Source: Xylanibacter rodentium (GTDB lineage: Bacteria; Bacteroidota; Bacteroidia; Bacteroidales; Bacteroidaceae). Taken from it: DNA of 64,000 nt. The notes under the pieces were generated by a model, which was not told the origin of the DNA, made no database searches, and was given only the letters and a program-made list of their open reading frames with translations. The position numbers were made by a program, and so were the translations under genes. How positions within the stretch are numbered: position 1 is the stretch's first letter; every line of letters starts with the position of its first letter. The stretch lies in NCBI RefSeq assembly GCF_013166575.1, contig NZ_JABKKE010000005.1, forward strand, positions 62,001 to 126,000, given 5' to 3'. Below, one piece after another: positions 38,905 to 47,502 of the stretch.

Positions 38905-39867
38905 CTAATCTATTACCATTCGTATTTTTCTTCCACGCAATCTTTGCAGCAAATGGAACAACCTCACATACACGCCGTAAAAACTCCAATTCTCAATGAA
39001 TATAACATTTTTCTTTGGTGATAGCCCTTTCAGCCAAAGATTTTCTTTCAATAGAAGTATTATCTCCATGTAATATTGTTGTTTCATTTTTACTTCTGGA
39101 AACAACAATGTTGACGTATAATCAATAAAACGATGTAGAGTTAGCTTGTCTTTCAGTTCTGGACAATATGGAAGTATCAAATTTTCCATTTCATCATTGA
39201 AATCCCTGATATAGTTAAATCCCCATATTTTTGTATGCATAGCAGACTCTTCATTCATTGAATAGACATAAAACCTTTCTGCAATACTTACAAACTTACG
39301 ACATGAGCTCATTACCTTGATGTTAAAAAGCAAGTCTTCGCCTATCTTAAAACGAGGATTGATGTCAAAGCATTCTTCCGTAATAGCCCTTTTTCGGAAA
39401 AAAGCACTATGTATATAAGGGAGCAATTTACCCTCTAATACCAACGTGTATGCAGAGACAACATCTGACACTTCGCCTATGTAACCATTACCGTAATCAA
39501 CACGTTGACAGTTCTTCGAATACCATCCTCCTGCTTTTATAATGTCATATTTCCCTGAAAGCCAACCTAAAACATTATCATTTAACACCAATTCATCATC
39601 AGCATCAACAAAACAGACATACTCTCCGCTTGACTTACTCCAGCCAAGCTTGCGGGCCGCATTGACTCCTTTGTTGCATTGGCTATAAAGTCTCACTGCA
39701 TTATTCAGCCTGATTATTTCCATAGTCACATACTCTGTTTCATCCGTACTACCATCGTCCACGATAATAATCTCATATGGAACCGAACATGTTTTCTCTA
39801 TACTTGCCACTGTTGACTGCAATGTCTTAGCTGCATTGTAACATGGTATGATAAAAGAAACATCCAT
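38905..39867 (-). CDS. Glycosyltransferase family 2
   Basis: 320 residues. VSFIIPCYNAAKTLQSTVAS, YEIIIVDDGSTDETEYV, KGVNAARKLGWSKSSGEYV and CFVDADDELVLND form the canonical GT-A nucleotide- and metal-binding core. FKIGEDLLFNIKVMSSCRK near residue 170 is the E-D catalytic-base region. The C-terminal third is helical and likely membrane-associated by basic residues (LRGRKIRMVID). It begins 2 bp after the upstream GT4, so the two are tightly coupled. The sugar donor is unknown. Confidence 0.9.
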   Translation of the reverse strand: MDVSFIIPCYNAAKTLQSTVASIEKTCSVPYEIIIVDDGSTDETEYVTMEIIRLNNAVRLYSQCNKGVNAARKLGWSKSSGEYVCFVDADDELVLNDNVLGWLSGKYDIIKAGGWYSKNCQRVDYGNGYIGEVSDVVSAYTLVLEGKLLPYIHSAFFRKRAITEECFDINPRFKIGEDLLFNIKVMSSCRKFVSIAERFYVYSMNEESAMHTKIWGFNYIRDFNDEMENLILPYCPELKDKLTLHRFIDYTSTLLFPEVKMKQQYYMEIILLLKENLWLKGLSPKKNVIFIENWSFYGVYVRLFHLLQRLRGRKIRMVID

Positions 39868-39869
39868 AA

Positions 39870-41075
39870 CTATTTAGATTTATATAGCTCGAAATACTTT
39901 GGCATAACATCCTTTTGGTCAAACTGCAAAGCGAAAATCCTGCTTTTTGTCCCTGCATCAACAAATAAAAAATTTAATATGGCATCACGCAAAGCTTCGT
40001 AGTCTTTTCTCGGAACAACCATACCGGCATTTGGAGCAACAGTCTCTTTTGTTCCATCCGAATCAAAAGCCACAACAGGTGTTCCACAAGCCTGACATTC
40101 CAAATTTACCGTAGGAAAATTATCAGCTAATGTCGGATTAACGAACAAATCCGCAGCAGTATAAAATTGCAACAACTCCTCTCTGTCTACTCTTGGAAAA
40201 GCCAAGATCCGCTTATTGTCTTTATACTTTTCCACATCACGGTCTATGCATCCTATCCAAATAAAATAGTATTTGTCAGGAAGTTCATTAAACAAACGAT
40301 GAAGATATGCACGACCTTTAAGCTCCCAAATAGGATTTCCTACAGAAAGAAGTATGATTTTATCTTTAGCAATACCATATTTCTGTCTCACATCCTGCTT
40401 AACAGGATGAAACATATCCAAATTGATGCCATTGTTTATGACAACACATGGCTTATCCTTAAGATACGACTTTGCAACTAACGAACTCATCCATTTTGAG
40501 GGAGTCGCTATAGTGAGGTCCTTAAGGCTTCCTATTGTACTTTTCCGGTACTTATGCGTTAAACCGACAAGGTAAAGATATCTACATGAAGGTACTATAA
40601 AAGTATTCTTACAGTTTTTTCCGCTACACTCTTTCTGCCATTCTTTACACCCAATGTAGTTAGGATAAGGACAATTCCCCGTCATTACACGAGCATCGTG
40701 AAATGTCCAAACTGCCTTTATATTGTGCTTGTTGATATACTTGCATAGCAATCCCATATTAAGGAACCAGTCATTAGTAACATGTAAATGAATGACATCT
40801 GGATGTATCTCATCCAGTTTACTTAAAAATCGTTTGGTCGCAAACCATGAAAACATATCCTGCAATCCAAAATAGTCGAACATGCGGCTATGAATACCAC
40901 AGGAAATAGTGTCACCGACAACAATGTCATGCTCTTGAAGTGCTTTTCCCTTTACATATTTAATAGCAAAATAAGCCTTTCCGCCATGCCTTTCAACCAT
41001 TTCCTTTGTTGCAACGAACCATTGACCGATAAGATCATTGGGTTTATATGAAGAGTGTATATATACGATATTCAT
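39870..41075 (-). CDS. Glycosyltransferase family 4 (GT-B)
   Basis: 401 residues. NIVYIHSSYKPNDLIGQWF at the N-terminus, then VIHLHVTNDWFLNMG near residue 95 and VWTFHDARVMTGNCPYPNY near 120 in the acceptor domain (a pattern seen in WcaC-like transferases). The Cys-rich segment CPYPNYIGCKEWQKECSGKN may bind metal or be structural. The donor domain has IILLSVGNPIWELKGRAYL near residue 242 and FPTVNLECQACGTPVVAF near 330. It acts in cytoplasmic repeat-unit assembly. Confidence 0.9.
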   Translation of the reverse strand: MNIVYIHSSYKPNDLIGQWFVATKEMVERHGGKAYFAIKYVKGKALQEHDIVVGDTISCGIHSRMFDYFGLQDMFSWFATKRFLSKLDEIHPDVIHLHVTNDWFLNMGLLCKYINKHNIKAVWTFHDARVMTGNCPYPNYIGCKEWQKECSGKNCKNTFIVPSCRYLYLVGLTHKYRKSTIGSLKDLTIATPSKWMSSLVAKSYLKDKPCVVINNGINLDMFHPVKQDVRQKYGIAKDKIILLSVGNPIWELKGRAYLHRLFNELPDKYYFIWIGCIDRDVEKYKDNKRILAFPRVDREELLQFYTAADLFVNPTLADNFPTVNLECQACGTPVVAFDSDGTKETVAPNAGMVVPRKDYEALRDAILNFLFVDAGTKSRIFALQFDQKDVMPKYFELYKSK

Positions 41076-41082
41076 TATTGTT

Positions 41083-41955
41083 TTAATTTACAAATTTTAG
41101 CCTGCGCATTAATGCAAGTTGTATCCTATCCAACCAATAGAATATTATTTGCGGAAAACGTGGCTTATGACGAATTTCAAATGACGCTGTGTCAAAATTC
41201 ATCATGGCAAGTCTTTTCAAGTCACCTTTCCTTACAGCACGACCAAAAAGTAAGCCAGCTTCACGTAATGTTCTCAAACACCGTGACTTAAATATGACCG
41301 GATGATGTGCCATACAGTAATTTCCGTATGTCTCAAATTCACTGAATGCCTGCTGATCTTTTCCACTGGTGGCGTTTATAATTTTCTCAAACCAAAGATC
41401 TCCATCAACATCCGAACAAGCTATTGCATGTATAAGTTCTTTCATCACATCCACGTCTATCGGCATATGTTCGGCTATAAACGAAAATCCAGCCAAACGA
41501 CGAAAACCAAGAAGCCGTTCAGTCGTATCAAAATATGGTGTATGGTTTTCATCTTTAACTGTAAAAAGATACCTCCCGTTTTCGTAATAAGAAAGCTGAT
41601 GCAAGGGTATTGTGTCCGAGTCCCAAATCAAATATTGCATAGTTGCATATCTGCTCAATGCAAATCCCATTTTCAAGAATTGCTGCAAATACCAACTGGG
41701 ATATTTTTGACAAGTGAAATGCTTTTCCATGACGGAACGCACGGCTTGCATAGAGAGCCCTTCAACCATACGGTCTTCGTCTATGAAAATAACGTGATGC
41801 CTTGTCAGCCATTTCTTTGAGAAGAAAATTTTATTCTTTACATTACTAATTATATATATATATTCTTCATCAGATTGAAGATATTTGCGAATACATTTTA
41901 TATTCGTCTTTACAATATGATGGTCTTTTGCTGACAAACAAATAACTACATCCAT
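41083..41955 (-). CDS. Putative glycosyltransferase-like protein with DxD motif
   Basis: 290 residues. YPSWYLQQFLKMGFALSRY near residue 85 and MQYLIWDSDTIPLHQLSYY near 105 (D-S-D as the candidate metal-binding DxD) resemble the DUF6492-type family found in polysaccharide loci, but I cannot confirm the family from memory alone. The C-terminal part has FEIRHKPRFPQIIFYWLDRI. It is 7 bp upstream of the GT4 gene. The IS element ends 11 bp before its ATG, so its normal upstream leader has been displaced, and expression may now depend on read-through from the element. Confidence 0.7.
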   Translation of the reverse strand: MDVVICLSAKDHHIVKTNIKCIRKYLQSDEEYIYIISNVKNKIFFSKKWLTRHHVIFIDEDRMVEGLSMQAVRSVMEKHFTCQKYPSWYLQQFLKMGFALSRYATMQYLIWDSDTIPLHQLSYYENGRYLFTVKDENHTPYFDTTERLLGFRRLAGFSFIAEHMPIDVDVMKELIHAIACSDVDGDLWFEKIINATSGKDQQAFSEFETYGNYCMAHHPVIFKSRCLRTLREAGLLFGRAVRKGDLKRLAMMNFDTASFEIRHKPRFPQIIFYWLDRIQLALMRRLKFVN

Positions 41956-42799
41956 ATTTTCTATTGAAATTGTTTAAACTAAGTTGATTTGTGAATTTTT
42001 TATCAATAAAGGCAAGGAAATTCCATCCTTTCCAGCTGGAAACGGTGGTGTCGAAGCGGGTCAGAACCGCTTTGAAACCATCCATCCATGCATTGGTTCT
42101 TTCTATTTTCCATCTTTCCCTATACATTTTCTCATCGAAAAGCCTTTCCTCTGTCTTTTCCCTTCCGTTTCTCGGATTCGGGCAGACATTGGATATGATT
42201 CCATGATAATCAAGGGCTCGTCTGAGTTCCTTGCCATCGAAGCCGGCATCGAGATCGCAGAAAAGACCATCCACCGGAATGTCGGAGGCCTTGAGCTGCC
42301 CGACTATCTCATCTATTCTGTTCTCTATATCATAGAGGTCGGCATGATTGCCGGACTGAGGTTCGGACATCGCCAACGGTATTCCCTGATTGTCGGTAAA
42401 GAAGAGGGCATTTGTCGTGCTTCTCTTCTTCCTGCCCTGATACTCAACCTTCTCACCGCCACGATATGCAGGAGTATGGGACCCGTCAATATGGGAAAGC
42501 GACAGATCAAGGCATATCTTCCCCTTGTTGAGAATCCAGGAATATACAGCCTGCCATTCATCCTTAGCACTCCATTTGCGGTAATGATGGAATACTGTGT
42601 TCCAGCTCGGAATTTCACCGCTGAAGAGATGGCCCATTGGAAGAAGCCGCCACTGGCAACCGCTTTTCAACTTGTAGAGAATGGCGTTGACAATCTCCAC
42701 AAGATCGAATTTGGGGATAAATCCCTTCTTTGCAACAGAAAGATGTGGCATAATTTCAGATTTTATTGTATCTTTGTCGAGTACAGCGTATTCCGTCAT
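41870..42799 (-). CDS. IS5-type DDE transposase, reads out of the element
   Basis: 309 residues. The catalytic triad is visible: Asp in LSLSHIDGSHTPAYRGG near residue 103, Asp in LFCDLDAGFDGKELR near 187, and Glu in YRERWKIERTNAWMDGF near 236, as in the IS5 family. The N-terminal domain has FIPKFDLVEIVNAILYKL and CQWRLLP, usual for this group. The native stop appears to be absent inside the IS: the frame passes through the left inverted repeat (NNFNRKYG) and stops 96 bp into the next gene at 41870. Target-dependent stop codons are known for some IS, so it may still be active. Confidence 0.85.
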   Translation of the reverse strand: MTEYAVLDKDTIKSEIMPHLSVAKKGFIPKFDLVEIVNAILYKLKSGCQWRLLPMGHLFSGEIPSWNTVFHHYRKWSAKDEWQAVYSWILNKGKICLDLSLSHIDGSHTPAYRGGEKVEYQGRKKRSTTNALFFTDNQGIPLAMSEPQSGNHADLYDIENRIDEIVGQLKASDIPVDGLFCDLDAGFDGKELRRALDYHGIISNVCPNPRNGREKTEERLFDEKMYRERWKIERTNAWMDGFKAVLTRFDTTVSSWKGWNFLAFIDKKFTNQLSLNNFNRKYGCSYLFVSKRPSYCKDEYKMYSQISSI

Positions 42800-42908
42800 T
42801 GGTACAATATATTATACTGTGTGGTAACTATAATATAAGTGCGTCCTTTGAGGAATGCGCTGTATTTTAATGAATCATTAACATCTCAAAATAAGTTTAA
42901 ACAACTTC
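41966..42908 (-). mobile_element. IS5-type insertion sequence, 943 bp
   Basis: Ends are GAAATTGTTTAAACTAAGTT on the left and the complement of GAAGTTGTTTAAACTTATTT on the right, imperfect inverted repeats around the transposase gene. The right end continues with the same bases as the MITE at 12470-12547. No clean target duplication can be identified: the flanks read CTATT on the left and ATATT on the right. It separates the acetyltransferase-like gene from the DxD glycosyltransferase-like gene. Confidence 0.8.
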
Positions 42909-42912
42909 ATAT

Positions 42913-43541
42913 TTATATGAGATATTCTAATCCCATTTTTATTCTTAAATTCTCACACAATTCAACATCTTCTTTACATTCTTCCGTCCATGGTTCGCAT
43001 GCTTTCAAAGTTTTAGCCGGAACACCTCCTATAAGCATATTTTTTGTATCAAAGCTTTTATTTACGAAACTACATGCAGATATTTTACAACCATCCGATA
43101 TCCTTACGCGATGTGCCACTACAACATTTGTCGCAATATATACATTATTACCTACTTCTTTAAAATCACCATCCGCAAATGTTGTCAGATTCATAAGGCA
43201 GCAATAATTTCCAATTTTAGTAGCTCCATTCAAAACGATACTGCCATGATGAGGTATACGACATCCATACCCAAGAGTATATAGAGGTATTTCAAATCCT
43301 AACTTATATCCTAAACGGTCATAGCGTATCTTGTAAAACAAATATGCAAAATACCAAAAAGGACTTTTCTTATAGGGGGGGTAGCATAAAACTCTAACTT
43401 TCTAAGTGTAATCATATATTGTCGAAGTTTGGAAGGGTAGAAGATCCGACCAAACCACGAACGATGCCAAGCAACCTTGTTCATTATGGCATCCGCCTTG
43501 ATATAAAACTCGGTTTCTTTTCTTGTCCTCATTTTTAACAT
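42913..43541 (-). pseudogene. Serine acetyltransferase-like O-acetyltransferase, frame broken at a C7 tract (phase-off)
   Basis: Left-handed beta-helix acetyltransferase of the CysE-like group often found in polysaccharide loci. The N-terminal frame from the ATG at 43539-43541 gives KETEFYIKADAIMNK and TLRKLEFYATPP. The rest is in another frame: YKIRYDRLGYKLGFEI, CRIPHHGSIVLNG and IGNNVYIATN-like hexapeptides, ending in MLIGGVPAKTL near the C-terminus. The frames join at seven C on the coding strand (G at 43375-43381 on +). Eight C would give ATPPYKKSPFWYFAY and about 209 residues. So the copy is off in this sequence and a one-base slip would turn it on. The frame is open further upstream to 43637, but that part does not look like the family. 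Confidence 0.8.
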
Positions 43542-43699
43542 AAATTTTGTTAGATATATCTGATATCCTGTTTTATGTAACAATTCATGATATTCCCAAT
43601 GACATGATGAACATTGAAAAACAAGCCAATACGGCATGATTCACATAAAGACTATGTATTGGGCTACATAAAACAATGAAAAAATGACAACATAATGAA

Positions 43700-44305
43700 G
43701 CAAAAGGTATATTGTAAACAAACATCTGTTGATACTTAATAATATGCCACTCTTGACTTCTGATTCATTAATGATATTAACATGAGATTAAAGAAAAATA
43801 TGTAGAAGGATTGAATGCCTGCAATTACTGTAAACAGCCATAAACATGCCAAGGATATAACAATCGGTCTTTTGCGCAACAAGCAATATAATTTACACCC
43901 CCAATAAAGAAAGTGTAATAATCAAGTAAATATTCCACTATTTCATTTGTTTCAGTCCCAAACTTTCCACTTACGATATATAACATATATGCTAATATAC
44001 CAATTAGCAATAACCAACTTTCTTTTACCTAATAGCAGGTCAAACTTCTTACAAAAAGTCTTTTGTCTTTGTCTATCAGAATAATGTTCCTTGTAGGTGT
44101 AAAACAACATACTGAAATCATAAAGAATGTAAGAAGCATCGTATTACTTAATATTTGTAAGAATACCAAATCCACTACAACTTTAGCCTCTTTAGCATCA
44201 CCAACATATCCTGTCCATTGCCACATATAAATATGGGCAAGCACAATGATATGCCACAATAATCAAAGTTGCAAGAACTCTTATTCTAAGTATTGAATTA
44301 GACAT
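43700..44305 (-). pseudogene. Decayed acyltransferase-3 family gene
   Basis: Starts with an ATG overlapping the upstream GT2 stop by one base and reads ILRIRVLATLIIVAYHC, the usual acyltransferase-3 N-terminus, then hits a stop. Other frames supply VVDLVFLQILSNTMLLTFFM, matching the next TM plus the ISG motif (changed to ISVCCF), and further hydrophobic pieces (PIVISLACLWLFTVIAGIQS). Several stops and frame changes and a length of only about 200 codons mean it cannot encode a working enzyme. The 3' limit is approximate. Confidence 0.65.
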
Positions 44306-45186
44306 CATACAAATCCTAATAGTTGTTTTAATTTATATTCAACCCCAAGCCATTTTCTTATTATGAGATAAGCATATTTCCAATAATATGATAATCCATA
44401 TCTCGCTTTCATAGAATTCACCCCATCTGTATATGTGCGACTTCCCTCATTTATATATTGTCCCATCTTGATTTTCTGCCAAAATGTTTTATGAGCGAAA
44501 TCTATATTAAAAATAAAATCTTTCTCTTTTTTATTATTAGGTATTTTACTCAATTCCGCAAACTCTCCATGGTGTATAAAAGAAACCTTAGGTGTCATGG
44601 CAACAGCACTTTTGACAAACAACTTTAGTTCAAAATCTGCATCCTCATATCTAGACAAATTCTCGTTGTATGGCTTCGTACCCAATAGACTTCTTTTATA
44701 TATGCAAGCTCCACTTGCAAAAATTGCCTTATTCCCAATAAGAGCCTTTATAAAATTATGAAAAAGCATCTCATGAGTTATTCGTAAATCTATATTACGA
44801 ATATTACCATCTTCTTCCTTGACACAAATATTTGAAGATGCTATATTGACATTGTATTTTTCGGTTAATCCAATGAGAACTTCTAAGTTATTTGGCATCA
44901 TTTCATCGTCTGCATCCAAAAATACAATCCATTCTCCAGACGCTTTTGAAAGACCAAAATTTCGTGCAGAACTCACACCTCCATTCTTTTTATGAAAATA
45001 TTTGATTCGTCCATATTCCGAAGCGATCTTTTTTACTATAGAAGCACTATTGTCTGTTGAACCATCATCTGCTATTATAATTTCAAGGTTATTATATGTT
45101 TGGTTGAGTACAGACATCAAGGTCTGACTTATCGCTTTTTCCTTATTGTACAGAGGAATTATAATAGAAATTAGTTCATTTGTCAT
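44305..45186 (-). CDS. Glycosyltransferase family 2
   Basis: 293 residues from the ATG at 45184-45186 (an ATG 12 bp earlier lies inside the GT11 remnant). LISIIIPLYNKEKAISQTLM, LEIIIADDGSTDNSASIV, NGGVSSARNFGLSKASGEW and IVFLDADDEMMPNN give a complete GT-A core. NENLSRYEDADFELKLFVK near residue 185 is the catalytic-base region. The C-terminus is basic and hydrophobic. It transfers one sugar to the repeat unit. Its ATG overlaps the stop of the GT11 remnant (ATGA), showing the remnant was once a coupled neighbour. Confidence 0.9.
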   Translation of the reverse strand: MTNELISIIIPLYNKEKAISQTLMSVLNQTYNNLEIIIADDGSTDNSASIVKKIASEYGRIKYFHKKNGGVSSARNFGLSKASGEWIVFLDADDEMMPNNLEVLIGLTEKYNVNIASSNICVKEEDGNIRNIDLRITHEMLFHNFIKALIGNKAIFASGACIYKRSLLGTKPYNENLSRYEDADFELKLFVKSAVAMTPKVSFIHHGEFAELSKIPNNKKEKDFIFNIDFAHKTFWQKIKMGQYINEGSRTYTDGVNSMKARYGLSYYWKYAYLIIRKWLGVEYKLKQLLGFV

Positions 45187-45465
45187 ATTAAAATCCAATT
45201 TTGTTTATAAATATCTCTCACTAGCTGTTTTTCGTTGCGCCATACCCTTGGTGTCATTACCATTTTGTCTTCATAAGTAAGCCGTATAAATTAATCTTTA
45301 TGACTTACTTAATGTCATTGTCTGCTCTAATAGAACCATTTGAAGAATTTATACACATACAAGTAAAATCAAATATCATTTTATCCACCTAATTTCAATT
45401 GGAGTGCTCTTGCAAAAGCATATTGGAACATCTGATTACCATGTTTTCATTCTTATAGTTTTCAT
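45183..45465 (-). pseudogene. Remnant of a GT11 alpha-1,2-fucosyltransferase-like gene
   Basis: Minus strand: a start near 45465 (MKTIRM) and, after a frame change, GNQMFQYAFARALQLKLGG, the diagnostic GT11 N-terminal motif. About 150 bases on, MVMTPRVWRNEKQLVRDIY and NWILI close the frame, matching the GT11 C-terminus (V-I-A-P-x-x-W ... W-I-K-I). Only about 280 of roughly 870 bases remain, so the middle of the gene was deleted. The polysaccharide presumably once carried fucose or a related sugar here. Confidence 0.7.
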
Positions 45466-45516
45466 TATTTTCAGTTTATGTTTTAATAATTCAATACGAC
45501 AATACATTCATTTTTT

Positions 45517-47064
45517 CTATTTGCTTATATTTAACATCTTGGCTATCACGAATGCTATTTTTTCTTTTACCAAATTTTGCTCATTTTTCTGTAAGCCAAT
45601 AAAGAATACAGAAAGAACAGTAATAATAGATAAAACAGAACAAACAAGTAGTGAAGTTATAAAATATGCCGGCTTCACCAACTCATGCAATACAAAACCG
45701 ACAAGAGTTGTCCCAACAGTAACTATAATTATTGGAAATATAACATACCTTAAATATGTTTTCAAAGACAGATTAATCATTTTGCGAAGCATAATTGCCC
45801 GAGCCAGCACTGCCACTATATGTATAACTAAATAAATATAAAACGCAGACAAAGGTTCCAAGCCAAACTTCAATACCATCCAAGTAAAAGGAAGTATTGA
45901 CAATAAGGTAAAAGACTCTACCATTTGAAACTTCTTGATGTTGCCTGTAGCTTGGGCTGCAATCACCTGTGGGTTGCACAACGCATTAACAGCTGTTGTC
46001 AATAATAGTAATCTCACAAAACCAATAGTATACTTTGGCACCTCTTTTAACCAAAAGCCAAGTATATTATCTGCCTCAATTATGATTGGCAAGGATATTA
46101 TAAAGATCAAGAAATATGAAAACTTCGAACTTGCAAAGATAAGTTTATGCATATATTCCATGTTCCCGGTTGCATAAGACTTATATATCTGGGGATTCAA
46201 AGCCATCTGAAAACTATTACTCAAAGAACCTACTTTGCTAAGCACTGTATTAGCAATACCTTTTGCAGCATTTACAAGAGGACCAAAGAATTGGTTCAAA
46301 ATAATACTATGTCCGGTCGTCATTACAAGAGCAGATCCTGACCCTATCAAATTCCAACCGGCAAAAGCAAACATACTCGTAAATATCTTTTTGTCATACA
46401 AGAAGTGAAATGTTATCTCGGGCAATTTGACCAAGCCGTATATAATGTAACACCCTTGAACAACAAACTGCGTTGCAAACATCAAAACGGAATACATAAC
46501 AAGTCTGTCTGTTGATCCCAAATCTAAGGCAAAAACTACCACCAATTTTAAAACAACATCCAATATAGAAATGTATGAATAGACAGACATCTTCTCATAA
46601 GCTACAATGGCAGCATTAAAAGGTACGCTCATTACTGATATCACCATACTTAATATTGATGTTTGATAAATCCATTGAGCAGCAATTATTCTATCAGACG
46701 GTATATTCAACTGATTACATACAAACCACAAACCTATTGTCTCTCCAATCAACAAAATGACAAATGACAACAGACCGTGGATAGAGAGAGCATTCCCAAA
46801 TACCTTATTTAATTTTTCAAAATTTTCACAACCCAATTCAATTGTTATATTACGGGTGGTAGAGGATTGTAAGGCTCCATTAAGCATCCACATCATCGCA
46901 ACTACTCCACCAACAACATTGTAAATACCATAGTCTTCTGCACCTAACTTATCTAACACTAATCTTGCTGTATAGAGGCTTATAAAAACCGTAAACAGCA
47001 TTCTTACATATAGGATAAAGGTGTTTTTTGCTATTCGTTGGGTCTTCTGTGATTCTTCCGACAT
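45517..47064 (-). CDS. Polysaccharide flippase (Wzx / MATE-like)
   Basis: 515 residues with about 12-14 TM helices. Wzx flips the undecaprenyl-linked repeat unit to the periplasmic side. The N-terminal AKNTFILYVRMLFTVFISLY, ARLVLDKLGAEDYGIYNVVG and GVVAMMWMLNGALQSSTTR are typical of the Wzx group of Bacteroidetes. The central part has NLIGSGSALVMTTGHSIILN and the C-terminal half repeats the TM pattern with a Lys-rich loop (LRKMINLSLKTYLRYV). It is the first polysaccharide-assembly gene after the unusual cargo, 130 bp after the small gene at 47194. Confidence 0.9.
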   Translation of the reverse strand: MSEESQKTQRIAKNTFILYVRMLFTVFISLYTARLVLDKLGAEDYGIYNVVGGVVAMMWMLNGALQSSTTRNITIELGCENFEKLNKVFGNALSIHGLLSFVILLIGETIGLWFVCNQLNIPSDRIIAAQWIYQTSILSMVISVMSVPFNAAIVAYEKMSVYSYISILDVVLKLVVVFALDLGSTDRLVMYSVLMFATQFVVQGCYIIYGLVKLPEITFHFLYDKKIFTSMFAFAGWNLIGSGSALVMTTGHSIILNQFFGPLVNAAKGIANTVLSKVGSLSNSFQMALNPQIYKSYATGNMEYMHKLIFASSKFSYFLIFIISLPIIIEADNILGFWLKEVPKYTIGFVRLLLLTTAVNALCNPQVIAAQATGNIKKFQMVESFTLLSILPFTWMVLKFGLEPLSAFYIYLVIHIVAVLARAIMLRKMINLSLKTYLRYVIFPIIIVTVGTTLVGFVLHELVKPAYFITSLLVCSVLSIITVLSVFFIGLQKNEQNLVKEKIAFVIAKMLNISK

Positions 47065-47193
47065 CTTCTATTTTATGATAATGATAGTGTGAGATAACCT
47101 ATTCTACTAAATTATTTATCACAAAAACAATTTATAACAAATATTGAATATGCTGTAGGCATCCTCAAAAGACATCTATTCATATGTTTTCAT

Positions 47194-47502
47194 TTATAAC
47201 TTTCCAGATCTTTTAATATCTTCTCCTAAATCATGAAGTTGAGAGAATCCAGACTTTAATAGAAGATTACTCACGAAAGTGAGACCTTTTCCCATGGATA
47301 TTTTAAAGAAACCTTCTTTGTAATATGTATTATAGGACTTTATTCCTGAAGACAATGCTTCATGAAATATTGACTGATTTCTTTGAGATAAGGCCACTCC
47401 CGAAATTACTAACGGCACTTTTTCTTTATAAATGTCTAAGAGTTTTTTTCTTTCTTTTGTAATAGATGTTTTTTTCTCTTTCTGTTTCCTCTTTTTGTTC
47501 AT
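47194..47502 (-). CDS. Small basic hypothetical protein overlapping the GAF-like gene
   Basis: 102 residues, unknown. A strongly basic N-terminus (KKRKQKEKKTSITKERKKL) precedes an amphipathic region with VPLVISGVALSQRNQS and KISMGKGLTFVSNLLL. It overlaps the end of the 347-residue gene by 77 bp in another frame, so the basic leader is written in sequence that also encodes the Lys/Glu-rich tail of its neighbour. No later ATG would give a sensible product. Its downstream limit is normal. It may be a partner of the TM/GAF-like protein; function unknown. Confidence 0.55.
   Translation of the reverse strand: MNKKRKQKEKKTSITKERKKLLDIYKEKVPLVISGVALSQRNQSIFHEALSSGIKSYNTYYKEGFFKISMGKGLTFVSNLLLKSGFSQLHDLGEDIKRSGKL

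Noticed and set aside
41984..42838. 284-codon open frame on the plus strand of the IS
   Set aside because: Antisense shadow of the DDE transposase, which has the recognisable catalytic residues on the other strand.
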